A DNA stretch of 64,000 nucleotides from Cristatella mucedo (taxonomy: Eukaryota > Bryozoa > Phylactolaemata > Cristatellidae), in NCBI GenBank assembly GCA_009760855.2, contig WPIO01000020.1, forward strand, positions 436,001-500,000, written 5' to 3'. Made by a program: the position numbers and the translations under genes. Position 1 is the first letter of the stretch. The number at the start of each line of letters is the position of its first letter. Below the pieces are notes generated by a model. That model worked only from the letters and a program-made list of their open reading frames with translations, was not told the origin of the DNA and did not search any database. This document shows positions 42,726 through 53,221 of the stretch, one piece after another.

Positions 42726-44571
42726 AAGCTTTTATCACAATACCAGGGCCATTCACATTTTATAAAGGCATGGCCACATAATGTACCAGCCCGAATGTTG
42801 AGCTGTAAAAATAAAAGTGCTTGGATGGATATCACACATTGTTAGGTTGGCTTGCGAAATACACGGGAGTCGGGGCGTGTTTGCACATTCGATCAATCTG
42901 CAGCATTCAGGTGTAAGCGTGACTCCTTTTTAAGGACCGCGTGCAGCTCAAGCAGTACATCTCATTTAAAGTCGTCCCGCATAGGCAGGACAACACACTG
43001 TGTGACATTTGGGGACAGTGCAGCGTGAGCACCAACACGACTGGCCAACTGAATTGCAGTAGCCAGCAGCAGATGGTTCCCGGACCGTCAAAGGAGTAGC
43101 GACGACAGCTCGTGACAAAGTTGTCGTTATCAGCCTGAGGACATACTTGGAAGCAGCATCGGAAATGCACCGATGGATGAGAGCAGATCTTAGCACTGGC
43201 GTCCAGGAGATTCTCGGGATGGACATGAGACAAGGCGCAGTCACAGTCACTGCAATGAACTCTGCCTAGCCAAGAAGTAATGATCCTTGGCCTTGGTCTG
43301 GGTCGACAAATGTGTCCAATGATGAAAGGACTCTGCCGAGGCAACTGTATCGACATTTCCCACGCCACTGTGCTTCGAATAGCTCACACCTAGTACTATG
43401 CCAATTAAGCCCTACAAATTCTGCGAAGAATCTGATTTCAAAAGTTGTCAGCGATTACTCCATGAGCCTCAGTCAATCCACTTGGCTGGACGATCGCATT
43501 ATTGCCGGGCGAGACGACGAACGCGGGCACAAAAGTTCGTAGCGGTCTCAAAACTAGAGCTTCTTTTATGAACACGACGTATGTAATAGGTGCTTGATTT
43601 GACTGGTACTCGCGCCTCAAAGCATGGCTGGCTAGTCTAAAAAGTAGTGTCGATATACGCGGAAAGCAGAGGACAGCATGGTACAGCAGCAACCATCTCA
43701 ACGGTACCTCAGAAATAAAACCACGCGCTTTCGGGATGGCTTCTTGTAGAATATACCACTGGTGGAGGGCAACCTCTATATTAGCTAGGAGGCTTTCCGA
43801 GAAAAGTGGTTACAGATTCCAATACAAGAGCTTACTTATGACCCGAGCCATAGATAACGATACATCTGGTGCCTAATATTGATAGTCCAATAAACCCTTA
43901 TAAACTCTAGTAACTACTGTTCAGGCAGATTAATATATCGGCATTTTAGTAGATACGAGAATAGACGGACGCTGTTAGTAACTTCCTCTCGATAAAAAAT
44001 AATTCATGGTAGGGATATTCCTTGCTCTCGAATTTTAGTCGAGAAAATCATATGGTTTCTCTTGAATAAGACTTACGGTAATGTTCACAGACGAAAGTCT
44101 TATATTGCAGTGAGCCATAAGAGCAAATTCGTTTGACAGCAGTTGTGTGTAATCAGTCAATTGTACAAGAATCAGTATTTTGTGACGTCCAACATTGACT
44201 GATATTCTCAAAATGCATCTGGCAGTGTTTCGAAAAAATTATAAATGACCTTAAATGACTCGAATAAGGACTGCGACCACCTATAGCGAGCGGTGCTTTC
44301 TCAGCAGCACGATCACTTGCGAAGCACTAAAGGTAATTGCAGTTGGTAGTTGTAGCCATACAAGCGACAGATCCGAAGCAGAGAGAGAGACAAATCGAGA
44401 TAATCCGACGCGCAGGCAGACATATTAGCAGTCGAACTTTCGTCTAAATAAAAGATGCATTTTTGTGGCAACTCAACGTGTTCGTAAGTAGCAGGCTCTA
44501 TGTAAAGGAGCGTGAATGGTTCGCCAATCGCTATGCGTCAGCATGAAACTAAAGATGCATATATTTATCGA
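42726..44571. other. Unassigned sequence with a Cys-rich open frame
   Basis: The minus strand is open for 153 codons at 43,368-42,907. The translation is Cys- and His-rich (HCSDCDCALSHVHPENLL, HFRCCFQVCPQADND) with 12 or more cysteines, but their spacing matches no domain that I know. An overlapping minus-strand frame of 94 codons makes chance likely. An 87-codon minus-strand frame lies at 43,701-43,438. Nothing else is recognised to 44,571. Confidence 0.25.
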
Positions 44572-44816
44572 AGCATCTAGTGGGTTCCTGTGATTCCTTC
44601 TTTATGCGCTTATGCGGGCTGATACTGAGCATGCTGCCACTAACCAAACTTGCATGCTGACCCTGTGTATGTCACCCATAACCATGTTATTCTTGTTGTT
44701 TATTCAGCATGGTACCACTCACTATTCGATCGTGCTTCTTATGTAGCAGATGTGAAGTGCCAAGAAAGAGATCGAGTTCTCCATGGGCGCTATATCAAGT
44801 GTTTTTATATTATTAT
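44572..44816 (+). mobile_element. LINE family 1 3' UTR and tail
   Basis: It starts at CATCTAGTGGGTTCCTGTGA (just after the coding end, compare GAGCATTTAGTGGGTCCCTG at 18,731), then TTGCATGCTGACCCTGTGTA, TGTCACCCATAACCATGTTA, GTGAAGTGCCAAGAAAGAGA, TCGAGTTCTCCATGGGCGCT, ATATCAAGTG and an AT-rich end. Confidence 0.9.
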
Positions 44817-45486
44817 CTAGAGCTCGCCTGTCAAGTTCCACCTAGTGCCACTGTGAAACCTGTTGGGTTAGGATAAGGCGTCCCCATCGTCAAAATTGAA
44901 CATGTGGAGGAAGTGAGTCCAAAAATTGAGCAGACAACCAGCGAGGCGACGGCCAGCCGTTCGTTGCCATGGCTTCAGATGTCCAGCTGGCATTCTATTC
45001 AACAATTATATTTTAGTTATGCCCGTTTGGAGGGAGTATGCTTTAACCTAAGGTCATTAAGCACATCCTCTTTGATAGATTATCCTTACCATAGACTAAC
45101 CCAACTCTTGTGTAGCATTCACTTGCAGCCGCTTAATTTCAGAGCTGGTACTTCCTGCATCTGTCACACTGGCTGCCTGGTTCCGCCGAAGAAGATTCAT
45201 AGATATTTCATGGCTTAGACTTGGCAGTAGCTGGCGTGACCAGCTCGAGCTAGGAGATTAAACCAGGTGACCAGTTGCCGCGTGTCAGAGCTAATGCAAG
45301 CCATTCACGTCATGCCATTATTCTAATGTAAGAGCTCAGCAATAGCTTAGTGACCCGTCCCGTGCAGTTGGCGTGCTTCGGCTGCTGGCGCCTCCACCAG
45401 TGCAGTGCGGCACCTAAACCTAGACCTAGATACATTGCACGCGGGTAGGACATTTCCCGCCTATTTTGATGAATTTATAACTAAGA

Positions 45487-45488
<2 letters not shown>
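44817..45488. other. Unassigned sequence
   Basis: One 104-codon plus-strand frame (44,904-45,218) that I do not recognise. No RNA gene or repeat seen. Confidence 0.35.
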
Positions 45489-45541
<53 letters not shown>

Positions 45542-45542
45542 T
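45489..45542. repeat. (AT)n then (AG)n microsatellite
   Basis: About 18 AT units change directly into nine AG units. Confidence 0.95.
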
Positions 45543-45593
45543 AATTGGTCAAATGAAGTTCACGCTCAATTGAAATAAAATCAGCTCAGTATA

Positions 45594-45810
45594 AGCGGCG
45601 ACTCGATAGAACGACCGACGGAGGTGGTACGGTCGGCGCGGCCAGCGCGGCCAGCTCGGCGTCGGCGGCGACGGCGGCGGCGGCCGAGGATACTGCTACG
45701 CGCTCGCGGCTGCTGCCAAGAGCGTCCGCTGCTGGCCGCTCGGGGCAGAGCTTTGACCTTGCACTTGGTGGTTTGTCGAAAAGCCGGGCCGCAGCGACGC
45801 ATTTCTAATG
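45594..45810. promoter_or_regulatory. Short CpG-dense patch with a GGC-triplet run
   Basis: CpG-rich, with an imperfect CGG/GGC run at 45,655-45,691. Frames across it give poly-Arg on both strands and are not believable proteins. It could be a 5' UTR or island-type promoter, but that is unsupported beyond composition. Confidence 0.22.
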
Positions 45811-45934
45811 ACTATAATGTAGGAATAAATTATATATTATATACTATTGTATTATAAAATATTTTTACAATATATGCAAACAAGACGGTTTATATCATAG
45901 CATATTCCATACGGGAAGGGAGAAAACGCCCTCC

Positions 45935-45990
45935 CCAGGGGAGAAATTTCCAGGGGAGGGAAATGTCCGGGGGAAGTCCAGGGGGAATGA
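45935..45990. repeat. G-rich degenerate tandem, quadruplex-capable
   Basis: Repeats of CCAGGGGAGAAATTT-like units, with G-runs at 45,938-45,941, 45,953-45,956, 45,958-45,960, 45,969-45,973 and 45,981-45,985. The last four runs meet the loose G-quadruplex pattern. Confidence 0.6.
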
Positions 45991-46006
45991 CCGTACCCCT
46001 CCATCT

Positions 46007-46135
46007 ATGGTAGGCTTCGACGTTCCGCTTCGCCACATTATTCAGTTATAAAACAGTAACTAAGGCTAGTGACTAAGTAACTATTTTCAGGAGCGTCCTT
46101 CGCAGCTATCGTCGCAGCCGCCTCGTGTTCATCTT
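46007..46135 (+). repeat. Direct repeat, copy 1 (abuts a LINE tail)
   Basis: Shares TATGGTAGGCTTCGACGTTC, GCTTCGCCAC, AAAACAGTAACTAAGG, TTTTCAGGAGCGTCCTTCGC, AGCTATC and GTGTTCATCTTCAAC with 46,429-46,542. It differs by small indels. Copy 1 runs straight into a truncated LINE tail. Confidence 0.85.
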
Positions 46136-46252
46136 CAACCACTCACCATTCGATCATGTTTCCTTTACAGCAAACGTAAAGCGCCTAGAAAGAGACTGAG
46201 TTCTCTGAGGGCGCTTTATAAAGTGTATAATAATAATTATTATTATTGTTAT
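46136..46252 (+). mobile_element. LINE family 1, truncated 3' tail
   Basis: CACTCACCATTCGATCATGT, TTCCTTTACAGCAAACGTAA, AGCGCCTAGAAAGAGACTGA, GTTCTCTGAGGGCGCTTTAT, AAAGTG, then ATT/AAT repeats. Hairpin intact. Confidence 0.9.
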
Positions 46253-46428
46253 ATCCATAGCGTAGAGCGACCTATAGTATTTGATAGCAAGCAAACGTGG
46301 GAGTATAGCATAGCAGCAGTAGCAGCGGCTTTCGTAATCTGGCTGCTATAGAATTCCGACATTTCACAGCCCCATACTTAAATTAAGACCACCATCGTCC
46401 GGAATATTAAAAAACCAAACACATCCAG

Positions 46429-46542
46429 CTATGGTAGGCTTCAATGTTCAGCTTCGCCACTTTGGTCATAAAAACAGCTACTAAGGATTTTCAGGAGCGT
46501 CCTTCGCAGCTATCCTCGTCGCCCTGTGTTCATCTTCAACAC
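46429..46542 (+). repeat. Direct repeat, copy 2
   Basis: Second copy of the block at 46,007-46,135, lying about 0.4 kb away in the same orientation. The intervening 46,253-46,428 is unassigned. Confidence 0.85.
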
Positions 46543-47079
46543 CAACAGTCGTCTTAGCAACGAGCTGAGCTTTAATTCGTCCCCCTAACCCTCGGCTTTC
46601 CAGCCATTCAGTATATCAGCACTTACCGAGCCTGGTAAGTGCTCTTTTCGTTTCGTCTTTATCGCAGCAAATCCCTGAAGCGATCTTGAAACAAGAACGC
46701 AATTAGCACACATAAAACAATTTAGAGCAAACTTCAAGCCACCAGCGATTTGGAATGCGACTTATCATGCTCATCCCTGGCATAGTCTCACCAGTCCAAT
46801 GTTGTCTACCTTACAGACGGTTAGACAGTCTGAGGGGAATGCTGGGAGTCATCCAGCAGATTTCCTCCACGAGCTGCTCACATCTACTACCAGACTTCCG
46901 AAGCGCAAGACAATGAACTAGTAAGTTACTGCACCCTCAGCATTTAGTTCGATCCACTTACTTTTACTATACACTGATCTAGCATCAGTTGCATGGTCGT
47001 GGCCTGCACGAGTTTGATTGACATGTCATTGCACGATTATTGTGGTATTGCACTCTAATCAAAGTAAACTAATAATAAA
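46543..47079. other. Unassigned sequence
   Basis: Nothing recognised. Confidence 0.4.
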
Positions 47080-47412
47080 AATAGATTGTTTGCATAACAG
47101 CCCAAGAGAAATAAATCTCCATCCAGGTGCTTTACAACTTACTGCAGGAAAATCGGTAAAAAAGGGTAAGTGACATGCGCTGAATCAAATCAAGCACGCA
47201 AAAGCAAACAAGTATCATGTTTAGATTACGATCTTTTAGTAAGCATGACTCGTGACCGCACTCATGACCACCGGTTAGCTAGCCTCTGGCGAGTAACTTG
47301 TGCTGACGGACGCAAAGGAACGCGAAGGAAAGCATACAGGAGAAAATATGAGAATATAATTTCACTGGGGCGAAAGAAAAGCTGCCGGGAAAGAACACGA
47401 ATCCTCTTCGAG
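47080..47412 (-). mobile_element. LINE family 2, 3' tail and UTR
   Basis: On the plus strand: GCATAACAGCCCAAGAGAAA, TAAATCTCCATCCAGGTGCT, TTACAACTTACTGCAGGAAA, then GTGACATGCGCTGAATC, AAGTATCATGTTTAG and GGGGCGAAAGAAAAGCTGCC. It is colinear with 50,735-51,060. Confidence 0.75.
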
Positions 47413-49030
47413 CAGTTAAAAAGAGTTTGCGACAGTGGCAGGATTTGTAGTGCGGGCGCCATCGCCACCGAAGTCACAAGTGTGTAAAGCAACTTATACA
47501 GCACGAGAGAAGCCGTACGTCATAGCAGCAGTTTCTACAGTTGCACTGTCGAAGCAAGTTTCAAAAGTCGCATGCTACACAAGGCAATAGCCAGCACAGT
47601 AAGAATGGTCGCTTCGTTAATCAACTCTCCTGTCAAAGCTAAGGCGCCAGACGCCGGCGCTACATCGCAGCCACTTCCATGCTCTCATGGAAAAAAATAA
47701 ATTCAGGCTTCCCAAACCATGTCTGGTTATATCCAGTTCCCGATTTCACCGTACGCGGAGCTTCAACTATGGCCTGCACCTGTGTTATCATGGTGCCTGT
47801 GTTACATTGGTCACCTTATCGCCCTTGGCATCTTCCAGGTTAGCAATAATAGGACCATTCCTGCTGTTCTCATTAGCACAATAAGTTGCTGCTTCTTTTT
47901 AATCTTACCATGAATCGTATTTGACTTTAGGCTATCAGTAGATTTCAGTTCTGATATGACATCCACTAACCAATGAGCTGCACATATCTAGCATCTAAAC
48001 ACTGTGCAATGACGCTTTCAATAAAAGTACACACGCTAAAATTCAATCAGGTGCTAAATAGCTGTGAAGATTATCCCGGAGCTTTCGGGATTAAGCAATT
48101 TCAGCAATAGGAAGGAGTTCAGCACATTCATACTGATCGGCAATTCACTGAAGTTCGATTAAGCGCTGTTGCTCAGCTCATCGAACTGTTTCCACGAGAT
48201 TATGCTGAGGGCTGAGTGCTCTGCCCTGGCCGATCACTCAGCCCATCCATAGCCCTCCTCGAACGGTGCATGTTTTACGTCCATCCACATCCATAGGCAT
48301 GCCTCTTGTGTAACGTTCGTCAATATATTAATAGTAAAAAGCAGTGAAACCTTCACTCAATGAATGCTAAGTGTTCTCAGCAGTTATTTATCCAGAACTT
48401 GGCAAACCAAATGTTGCGAACGCCGCTTTGTAGAAGCCTCTGCACTACAGTACTTGGCCACAGACACAGCGCTCACAGCCATGCCGGTCCTTTCCGACCC
48501 GGATGGAGAGTCCCAGTGAAGCTGGTGCCTGGTGCAACGAAGTGCAGCTAACGAGTCGTAGGCGCAGGACCAATACACGCAGGTATGACTACCCTAGTGA
48601 ACGCGTTAACAATGAAGAACTCGCATGCATAATAAGTCCATATCTGTATCGCAAAGCAGTCTACGTCGTAGGAACAGAGAGGCGATCGCGAGTGCGCAAC
48701 AACAACTGCAGCATAAACATCTTTGAAGCCGAAAGCACAGCTGACCCACTGCTGCAGGAGTTGGAATTCCTGTGCAGCCAAACGTGACATATGAGATAAC
48801 TGTTTTCTAATAATTAAAAGTCAAGAATTATGAATAACTATGCTGTCATGATCTTGCTGATTTAGCATTCTAACGTTTCAATACGTAGTCCCTTGCTCTT
48901 TCTATAACTGCAGCAGGGGATCCATATATGGGAACCACTGTTTACCATAGTGTATAAGCTTCGCTATTTTACTTGCAAGTTAATGCATGCTTTTATTAAA
49001 GATATATATAATAGCAAAATAAAAATAAGT
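47413..49030. other. Unassigned sequence
   Basis: Frames of up to 94 codons on both strands (for example 48,503-48,787), none recognisable. No repeats of the window's families. Confidence 0.4.
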
Positions 49031-49152
49031 ATTTCATTTGTATAGGTCCGAGGAGAACCTAATCTCTCTCCGGGAGCTTCACATTTGCGGCAGGACTTGA
49101 GCCGGTAACCTTAATCGTAAAAGGTGAGCAACTAACCCCTGGACAAAACCAA
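49031..49152 (-). mobile_element. SINE B copy 7, decayed
   Basis: On the plus strand: TTTCATTTGTATAGGTCCGA, GGAGAACCTAATCTCTCTCC, GGGAGCTTCACATTTGCGGC, AGGACTTGAGCCGGTAACCT, TAATCGTAAAAGGTGAGCAA, CTAACCCCTGGACAAAACC. The reversed tail, B box and A box are in order. Confidence 0.78.
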
Positions 49153-50243
49153 TAGTAACTTTGCTAGCTCCCTAAAACTTACTGAAAATTAGACCAACCT
49201 AATAGCTTTTGGAAAACCTGATACAACCGAAAGACGGAAGACCTAACTCTCAAGGCTAGTTAGGCTAGCGTCACTATCGCGACAGTAGCCCATAATCGAG
49301 GAGCACCGTTTCAAAACAATTTGTCATCGGATTTGCATTTAATGAAGATCCCAACCTTCATTTTCGCTTTAGACCAGACAATCGGTATAATATGCGGAAG
49401 GGGGGGGGGAGTAAAATACGCTACATCCAGAGCACATGATCGCGTCACTAAGAAAAAAGAGGTGAAAACAACTGAGTAGCGACCTCGCGGTCACCACTGA
49501 AATATAAAACTGAAAATCCGCTCTTAGGGAGCAGCCAGTTGCATACTTTGGCTAAAAGCGGGGCAAGAGATATTATGGCCGAAAGCTTTAGCGAGCTTCC
49601 CGAGTCTGTATGCAAAAATGCCAGTAAGTAATCGTAGCTCAGTGCCAAGAAGCTTAGACGCCGCCTAAATGGCCCGAAGTAAGCCTTACCACTGGAGTCT
49701 GTCGGAAGGCAAACCCGGCTAGTCCTTTCAGTAATGCCTCTAGAAGATAAAGGTCGTTACAAACTAATCGAGCTCATTTGAAAAGCACCTGGCCGTAGCC
49801 TGCAGCTCTCGGCATATGTTATGAGCGGTCAAGTTTGCTTCGGTTAGTTGGACTAGGAACGGCTTACGTTAAGCCAGTGAGGAGCTTCCTCCTTCCGTTG
49901 CAGCCGTCCTATTAGCTCCGTATCCAGCGTGGCCGCCGCTCGAGTGACTGACGAACCAAGCGACGACCCACGAATGTGGTGCGACAAGCATGCTCGAAGC
50001 GTACTCCCCCGAAACACCAGACCTAAGCAGCGATCTAAGAACCAAAGGCTGTAGCGTCAGTGCAACACGCCCAACCTCGAGCTTTCTCTGCAGCAGCCCG
50101 CACTTGTTTCCGGCCGCCGCCCAAGGAGTCTCATCAGTCGCTAGCTCAATTGCAGCGCCTCGAATAGACCGACTGTTTGGGAAGGCTATGTACGAAGCAA
50201 GCACTGGTTAGAGATGTTGGCGTCCACTCTCCTCGGCGCCGAA
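49153..50243. other. Unassigned sequence, GC-rich at the right
   Basis: A poly-G run lies at 49,400-49,409. From about 49,880 it becomes CpG-richer with overlapping frames of 73-111 codons on both strands, and I recognise none. Confidence 0.35.
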
Positions 50244-50304
50244 TGGCGAGTCGGAGGGCAAGTCGGAGGGCGAGTCGGAGGGCAAGTCGGAGGGCGAGCC
50301 GGAT
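50244..50304. repeat. 12-bp minisatellite, about five units
   Basis: GGAGGGCAAGTC and GGAGGGCGAGTC alternate, giving a 24-base higher-order period. Frames read Ser-Arg-Arg-Ala or Leu-Arg-Leu-Ala repeats and are not convincing proteins. Confidence 0.93.
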
Positions 50305-50700
50305 GGTGCTAGCGGCTACTGCTCTTTCCAGCCAATGCTCGCAGTCGCCCTTCAAGTTCGTCGGTCTGCTTTAGGTGGTCAGCGAGAGAGTCATAGGACT
50401 GCAGCCTTCTCAAGCTAGGCAAAAGCGTCCGTGCTGCCAGCTCTGACTGCCCAGGTTCAAAGTCTTGCGTTCAGCTCTCGTCAGCGATTCCGACCTCTGG
50501 AAAGGTAATTCTGATAATGGTATTATCAATGGATTTGTACATCGCCCCAGAGAACCTATTTTCAATTCGAAAATGTAATACAGTGCGACGCAGTATCACG
50601 AAGGGGCAGATTTTTGCACTGAGCAAGATATGAATACTTAGCCACCCCATCATCTTGTTGCATCAAGTATCTGACCATCGCCTTATAAAGCACTTCCTAT
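50305..50700. other. Unassigned sequence with a tail scrap
   Basis: GGATTTGTACATCGCCCCAG then AGAACCTATTTTCAATTC (50,530-50,567) is a remnant of a minus-strand LINE/SINE tail. Nothing else seen. Confidence 0.4.
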
Positions 50701-51565
50701 TCCATGAAAATAAAAATAATCAAAAATATAGATCGTTTTAATAGCACCCTAAGGGAACTTGATCTCTAACCAGGCGCTTTACAACTTGCTGCAAGAAGAT
50801 TACTAACCAAGGGTTAGTAATAATGTAGCAATGGGTTAAGGGTTTACAGCACTACGTTAACGGTTAGTGACATGCAGGGCATCAAGTATAAAAAAACAAG
50901 CAGTTATCATGCTTAGGCCAGCATGCTAAGCAAACATGAATACACAAACGTCCGACTCTGGCCATTAGCATGCATTGGATCATGCTCAGGTACGCAGGCA
51001 AAAAGCACCGGAATGAAAACAGGCAAGTTCATTTTCGCGAAGGGAAAGCTGATCGGTAATGAAGCGTCAGTAGCTTAGATTTAAAAAAAATGCAAGGTCA
51101 CTGCAGATGGTGAACGTAGGTGGATGTAAGTTCCAGACTTTTCATGCACACGAGCTGAATCACGGAACGATGCCCATCTAGTGCGGCGAGGTGAACGGCG
51201 AGATTACCAGAAGCTGAGGAGCTGCTGGTACAAGAGCAAACTGGCGGGGCAAGGAGGTCGGATAGAAAGTACGATCTAAGCGAGCGAAGTGACCTGTTAG
51301 CCAGACCGCGGATCATTTTATTGATTCCCATTATTGATTGGACGCCAGCGATGCTCAGACAGATATGCTACGATGTGGCAGCTACGACATCGACGATAGA
51401 CCAGTAAAGAATGCCGCTCAGTTTTGCACCGGTTGCAGATGATTAAGGGCACAAGCCGAGAGTCTAAAATAAAGGTAATTGCACTAGTCTAGAACCGGTG
51501 TCACAAACACATAAAATAATTTGGCTGACGTGCTTATATTTACGCATGGCATGACTTTGCCCACC
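50701..51565 (-). mobile_element. LINE family 2, longest copy
   Basis: The reversed tail starts at 50,735 (TAATAGCACCCTAAGGGAAC, TTGATCTCTAACCAGGCGCT, TTACAACTTGCTGCAAGAAG). The 3' UTR then includes a locally duplicated GGGTTAG motif (50,815-50,870). The minus-strand coding frame at 51,331-51,098 contains RSLRSYFLSDLLAPPV and SVIQLVCMKSLELTSTYVHH, equivalent to the RTRxxxxGDRAFSxxxPKLWNSLP region after decay. The left boundary (5' end) is near 51,565. Colinear blocks with 13,160-13,870 confirm the family. Confidence 0.8.
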
Positions 51566-52654
51566 TTCCCTTTATGGAAGTTAAAAGAAAGTTCAAGGCT
51601 AGGTGATTTACCATTTACTTGTAGATTCAACAGGGAGTCAGTAAGCTCATTGAAAACTTAGGCCATACCGATCTCTTAACCAGCTACTAGTCAAAATAGG
51701 CTACTTGCTGCTCCCTAAGAGCGAAGTATCAATTTGAGATGGCAACGGTGATCACGAGGTCGCCACTTAGCTCTTTTTACATCTCCCCATTCTTGGTTAT
51801 AAGAGCATGTGATCTGGGACTGTACGTTTCTTACGCTCTCACTTATACCGATTGTCTAAAATGAAGTTTGAGATCTTCACTAAGTGCAATTCACATTGCC
51901 CATTATTACTCTGACTACAAGTTGATAGGAAAGATAGTCTGTCTACACAAACAATTAAAGTAGATGCCGAGACGTTAAATCGAGCGATAAAAAAATTTGC
52001 CCGTAAGCCGGTCCATATGCAAACACGGCTAAGTGTCAAGAGAAAAAAATTGTGATTTATTAGACAATAAAAATATTCCATATTACAGGTGGAATGTGTT
52101 TCTTTCGGGACTACAATTAATGAAGAATTTCAGCAGCTATTCCATCTAGGGGCAGCGCTCCTATCGCAATTAGGGCCAAGAACTTCAGAAAGTGTTTTTA
52201 AGAGGTTATATTTTGACAGAGTAACTTCAAAGGGCTTTTTAAAGGCCATTTTTAATTGGGCCACCTGGTCGTGCTGAGGGTGAGCTAGCGGGCTTGAGAT
52301 ACCCTCTGGAACCCACTCTCTCATAACTATTGATGTACCGGTGCAGCCGAACGGCTTCGCGCTTTGCTGCTTTAGTGCTGGGCCGGCGCAGCGGCTGACC
52401 AGATCCAGGGCAAGGATTCAGGGCTCGATCACGAAAATTGAGCCTATTTTTTCGAGAAATATCTCAAGATTGATGGCTGATTTGTTACAACCGCTGGTGC
52501 CTTCTTTGGGTGCCTCGCCGAGCGTATCTGCACGCCCAGTGCAGTTTTCGATTGCGAAACGCTGTATTTGTTAGAACAGCCACCCTCAAAATAAACAATC
52601 TACTGCGACTCTACTTTTGGAAATTCGGTAACCCGAATTCCCGCCATTGGAGTC
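51566..52654. other. Unassigned sequence, no gene seen
   Basis: Frames of 62-80 codons only. No recognised repeat. Confidence 0.45.
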
Positions 52655-52846
52655 CACTAACCACATTTGCATGCTGACCCAGTGCATGTAACCCCTAACC
52701 ATGTTATTCATTTTGTTTGTTTTTCAAGCATGATTTTACTTACTATTCTATTGCGTATCACTTTGCAGCAAATGTAAAGCGCCTAGAAAGAGATTAAGTT
52801 CTCTGAGGGCGCTTTATCAAGTGCAATATTATTATTATTATTATTA
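52655..52846 (+). mobile_element. LINE family 1, 3' UTR and textbook hairpin tail
   Basis: CACTAACCACATTTGCATGC, TGACCCAGTGCATGTAACCC, CTAACCATGTTATTC, GCAGCAAATGTAAAGCGCC and so on. The tail folds as AAAGCGCC (52,776-52,783) with GGCGCTTT (52,808-52,815), and AGAGA (52,789-52,793) with TCTCT (52,800-52,804). It ends in ATT repeats. Confidence 0.93.
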
Positions 52847-52861
52847 TCGATCGGTCACCGA

Positions 52862-53018
52862 GTGGTGAGCCATGATGGCGCACTAGGTAAGGCGGTTTGG
52901 TCTAGCGGTTAAGGTGCTCGCCCCGACCAAGGTCTGACTGAGGTTGTGGGCTCGAGCCCCGAGGCATATGCGAAGCGCCTGAATAGAGATTCAGTTCTCT
53001 TGGGGCGCTATATAAATG

Positions 53019-53081
<63 letters not shown>

Positions 53082-53221
53082 GGTTGCTTTTCACGATCTT
53101 CGTACCGAGGTCGTGGGTTCGAAACCTGTCGTGGGTGATTCTTTATCACGGGCGGTCGTTATAGCGATACAGGCAATTCTGGCGTTATAAAAAAGAGGCT
53201 TTTAAATCAGCCTGTATTGTA
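52862..53221 (+). mobile_element. SINE A copy 8, interrupted by a SINE B
   Basis: Left part: GTGAGCCATGATGGCGCACT, AGGTAAGGCGG. Right part after the insert: TTGCTTTTCACGATCTTCGT, ACCGAGGTCGTGGGTTCGAA, ACCTGTCGTGGGTGATTCTT, TATCACGGGCGG, then a decayed body and GAGGCTTTTAAATCAGCC as tail. When the insert is removed, the two parts join exactly as in copy 1 (minus strand of 1-101). The A and B boxes are present. Confidence 0.92.
52893..53078 (+). mobile_element. SINE B copy 8, nested in SINE A
   Basis: TTTGGTCTAGCGGTTAAGGT (A box), GCTCGCCCCGACCAAGGTCT, GAGGTTGTGGGCTCGAGCCC (B box), GAAGCGCCTGAATAGAGATT, CAGTTCTCTTGGGGCGCTAT, then (TA)n at 53,022-53,077. AAGGCGG before and AAGGTGG after form the target duplication (one mismatch). 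The tail hairpin is AGCGCC (52,974-52,979) with GGCGCT (53,004-53,009), and AGAGA with TCTCT. It appears young. Confidence 0.95.

Noticed and set aside
52893-52970. tRNA genes (A and B boxes at this and eight similar places)
   Set aside because: The boxes belong to tRNA-derived SINEs. The sequence does not fold as a complete cloverleaf, and each is followed by a retroelement tail.
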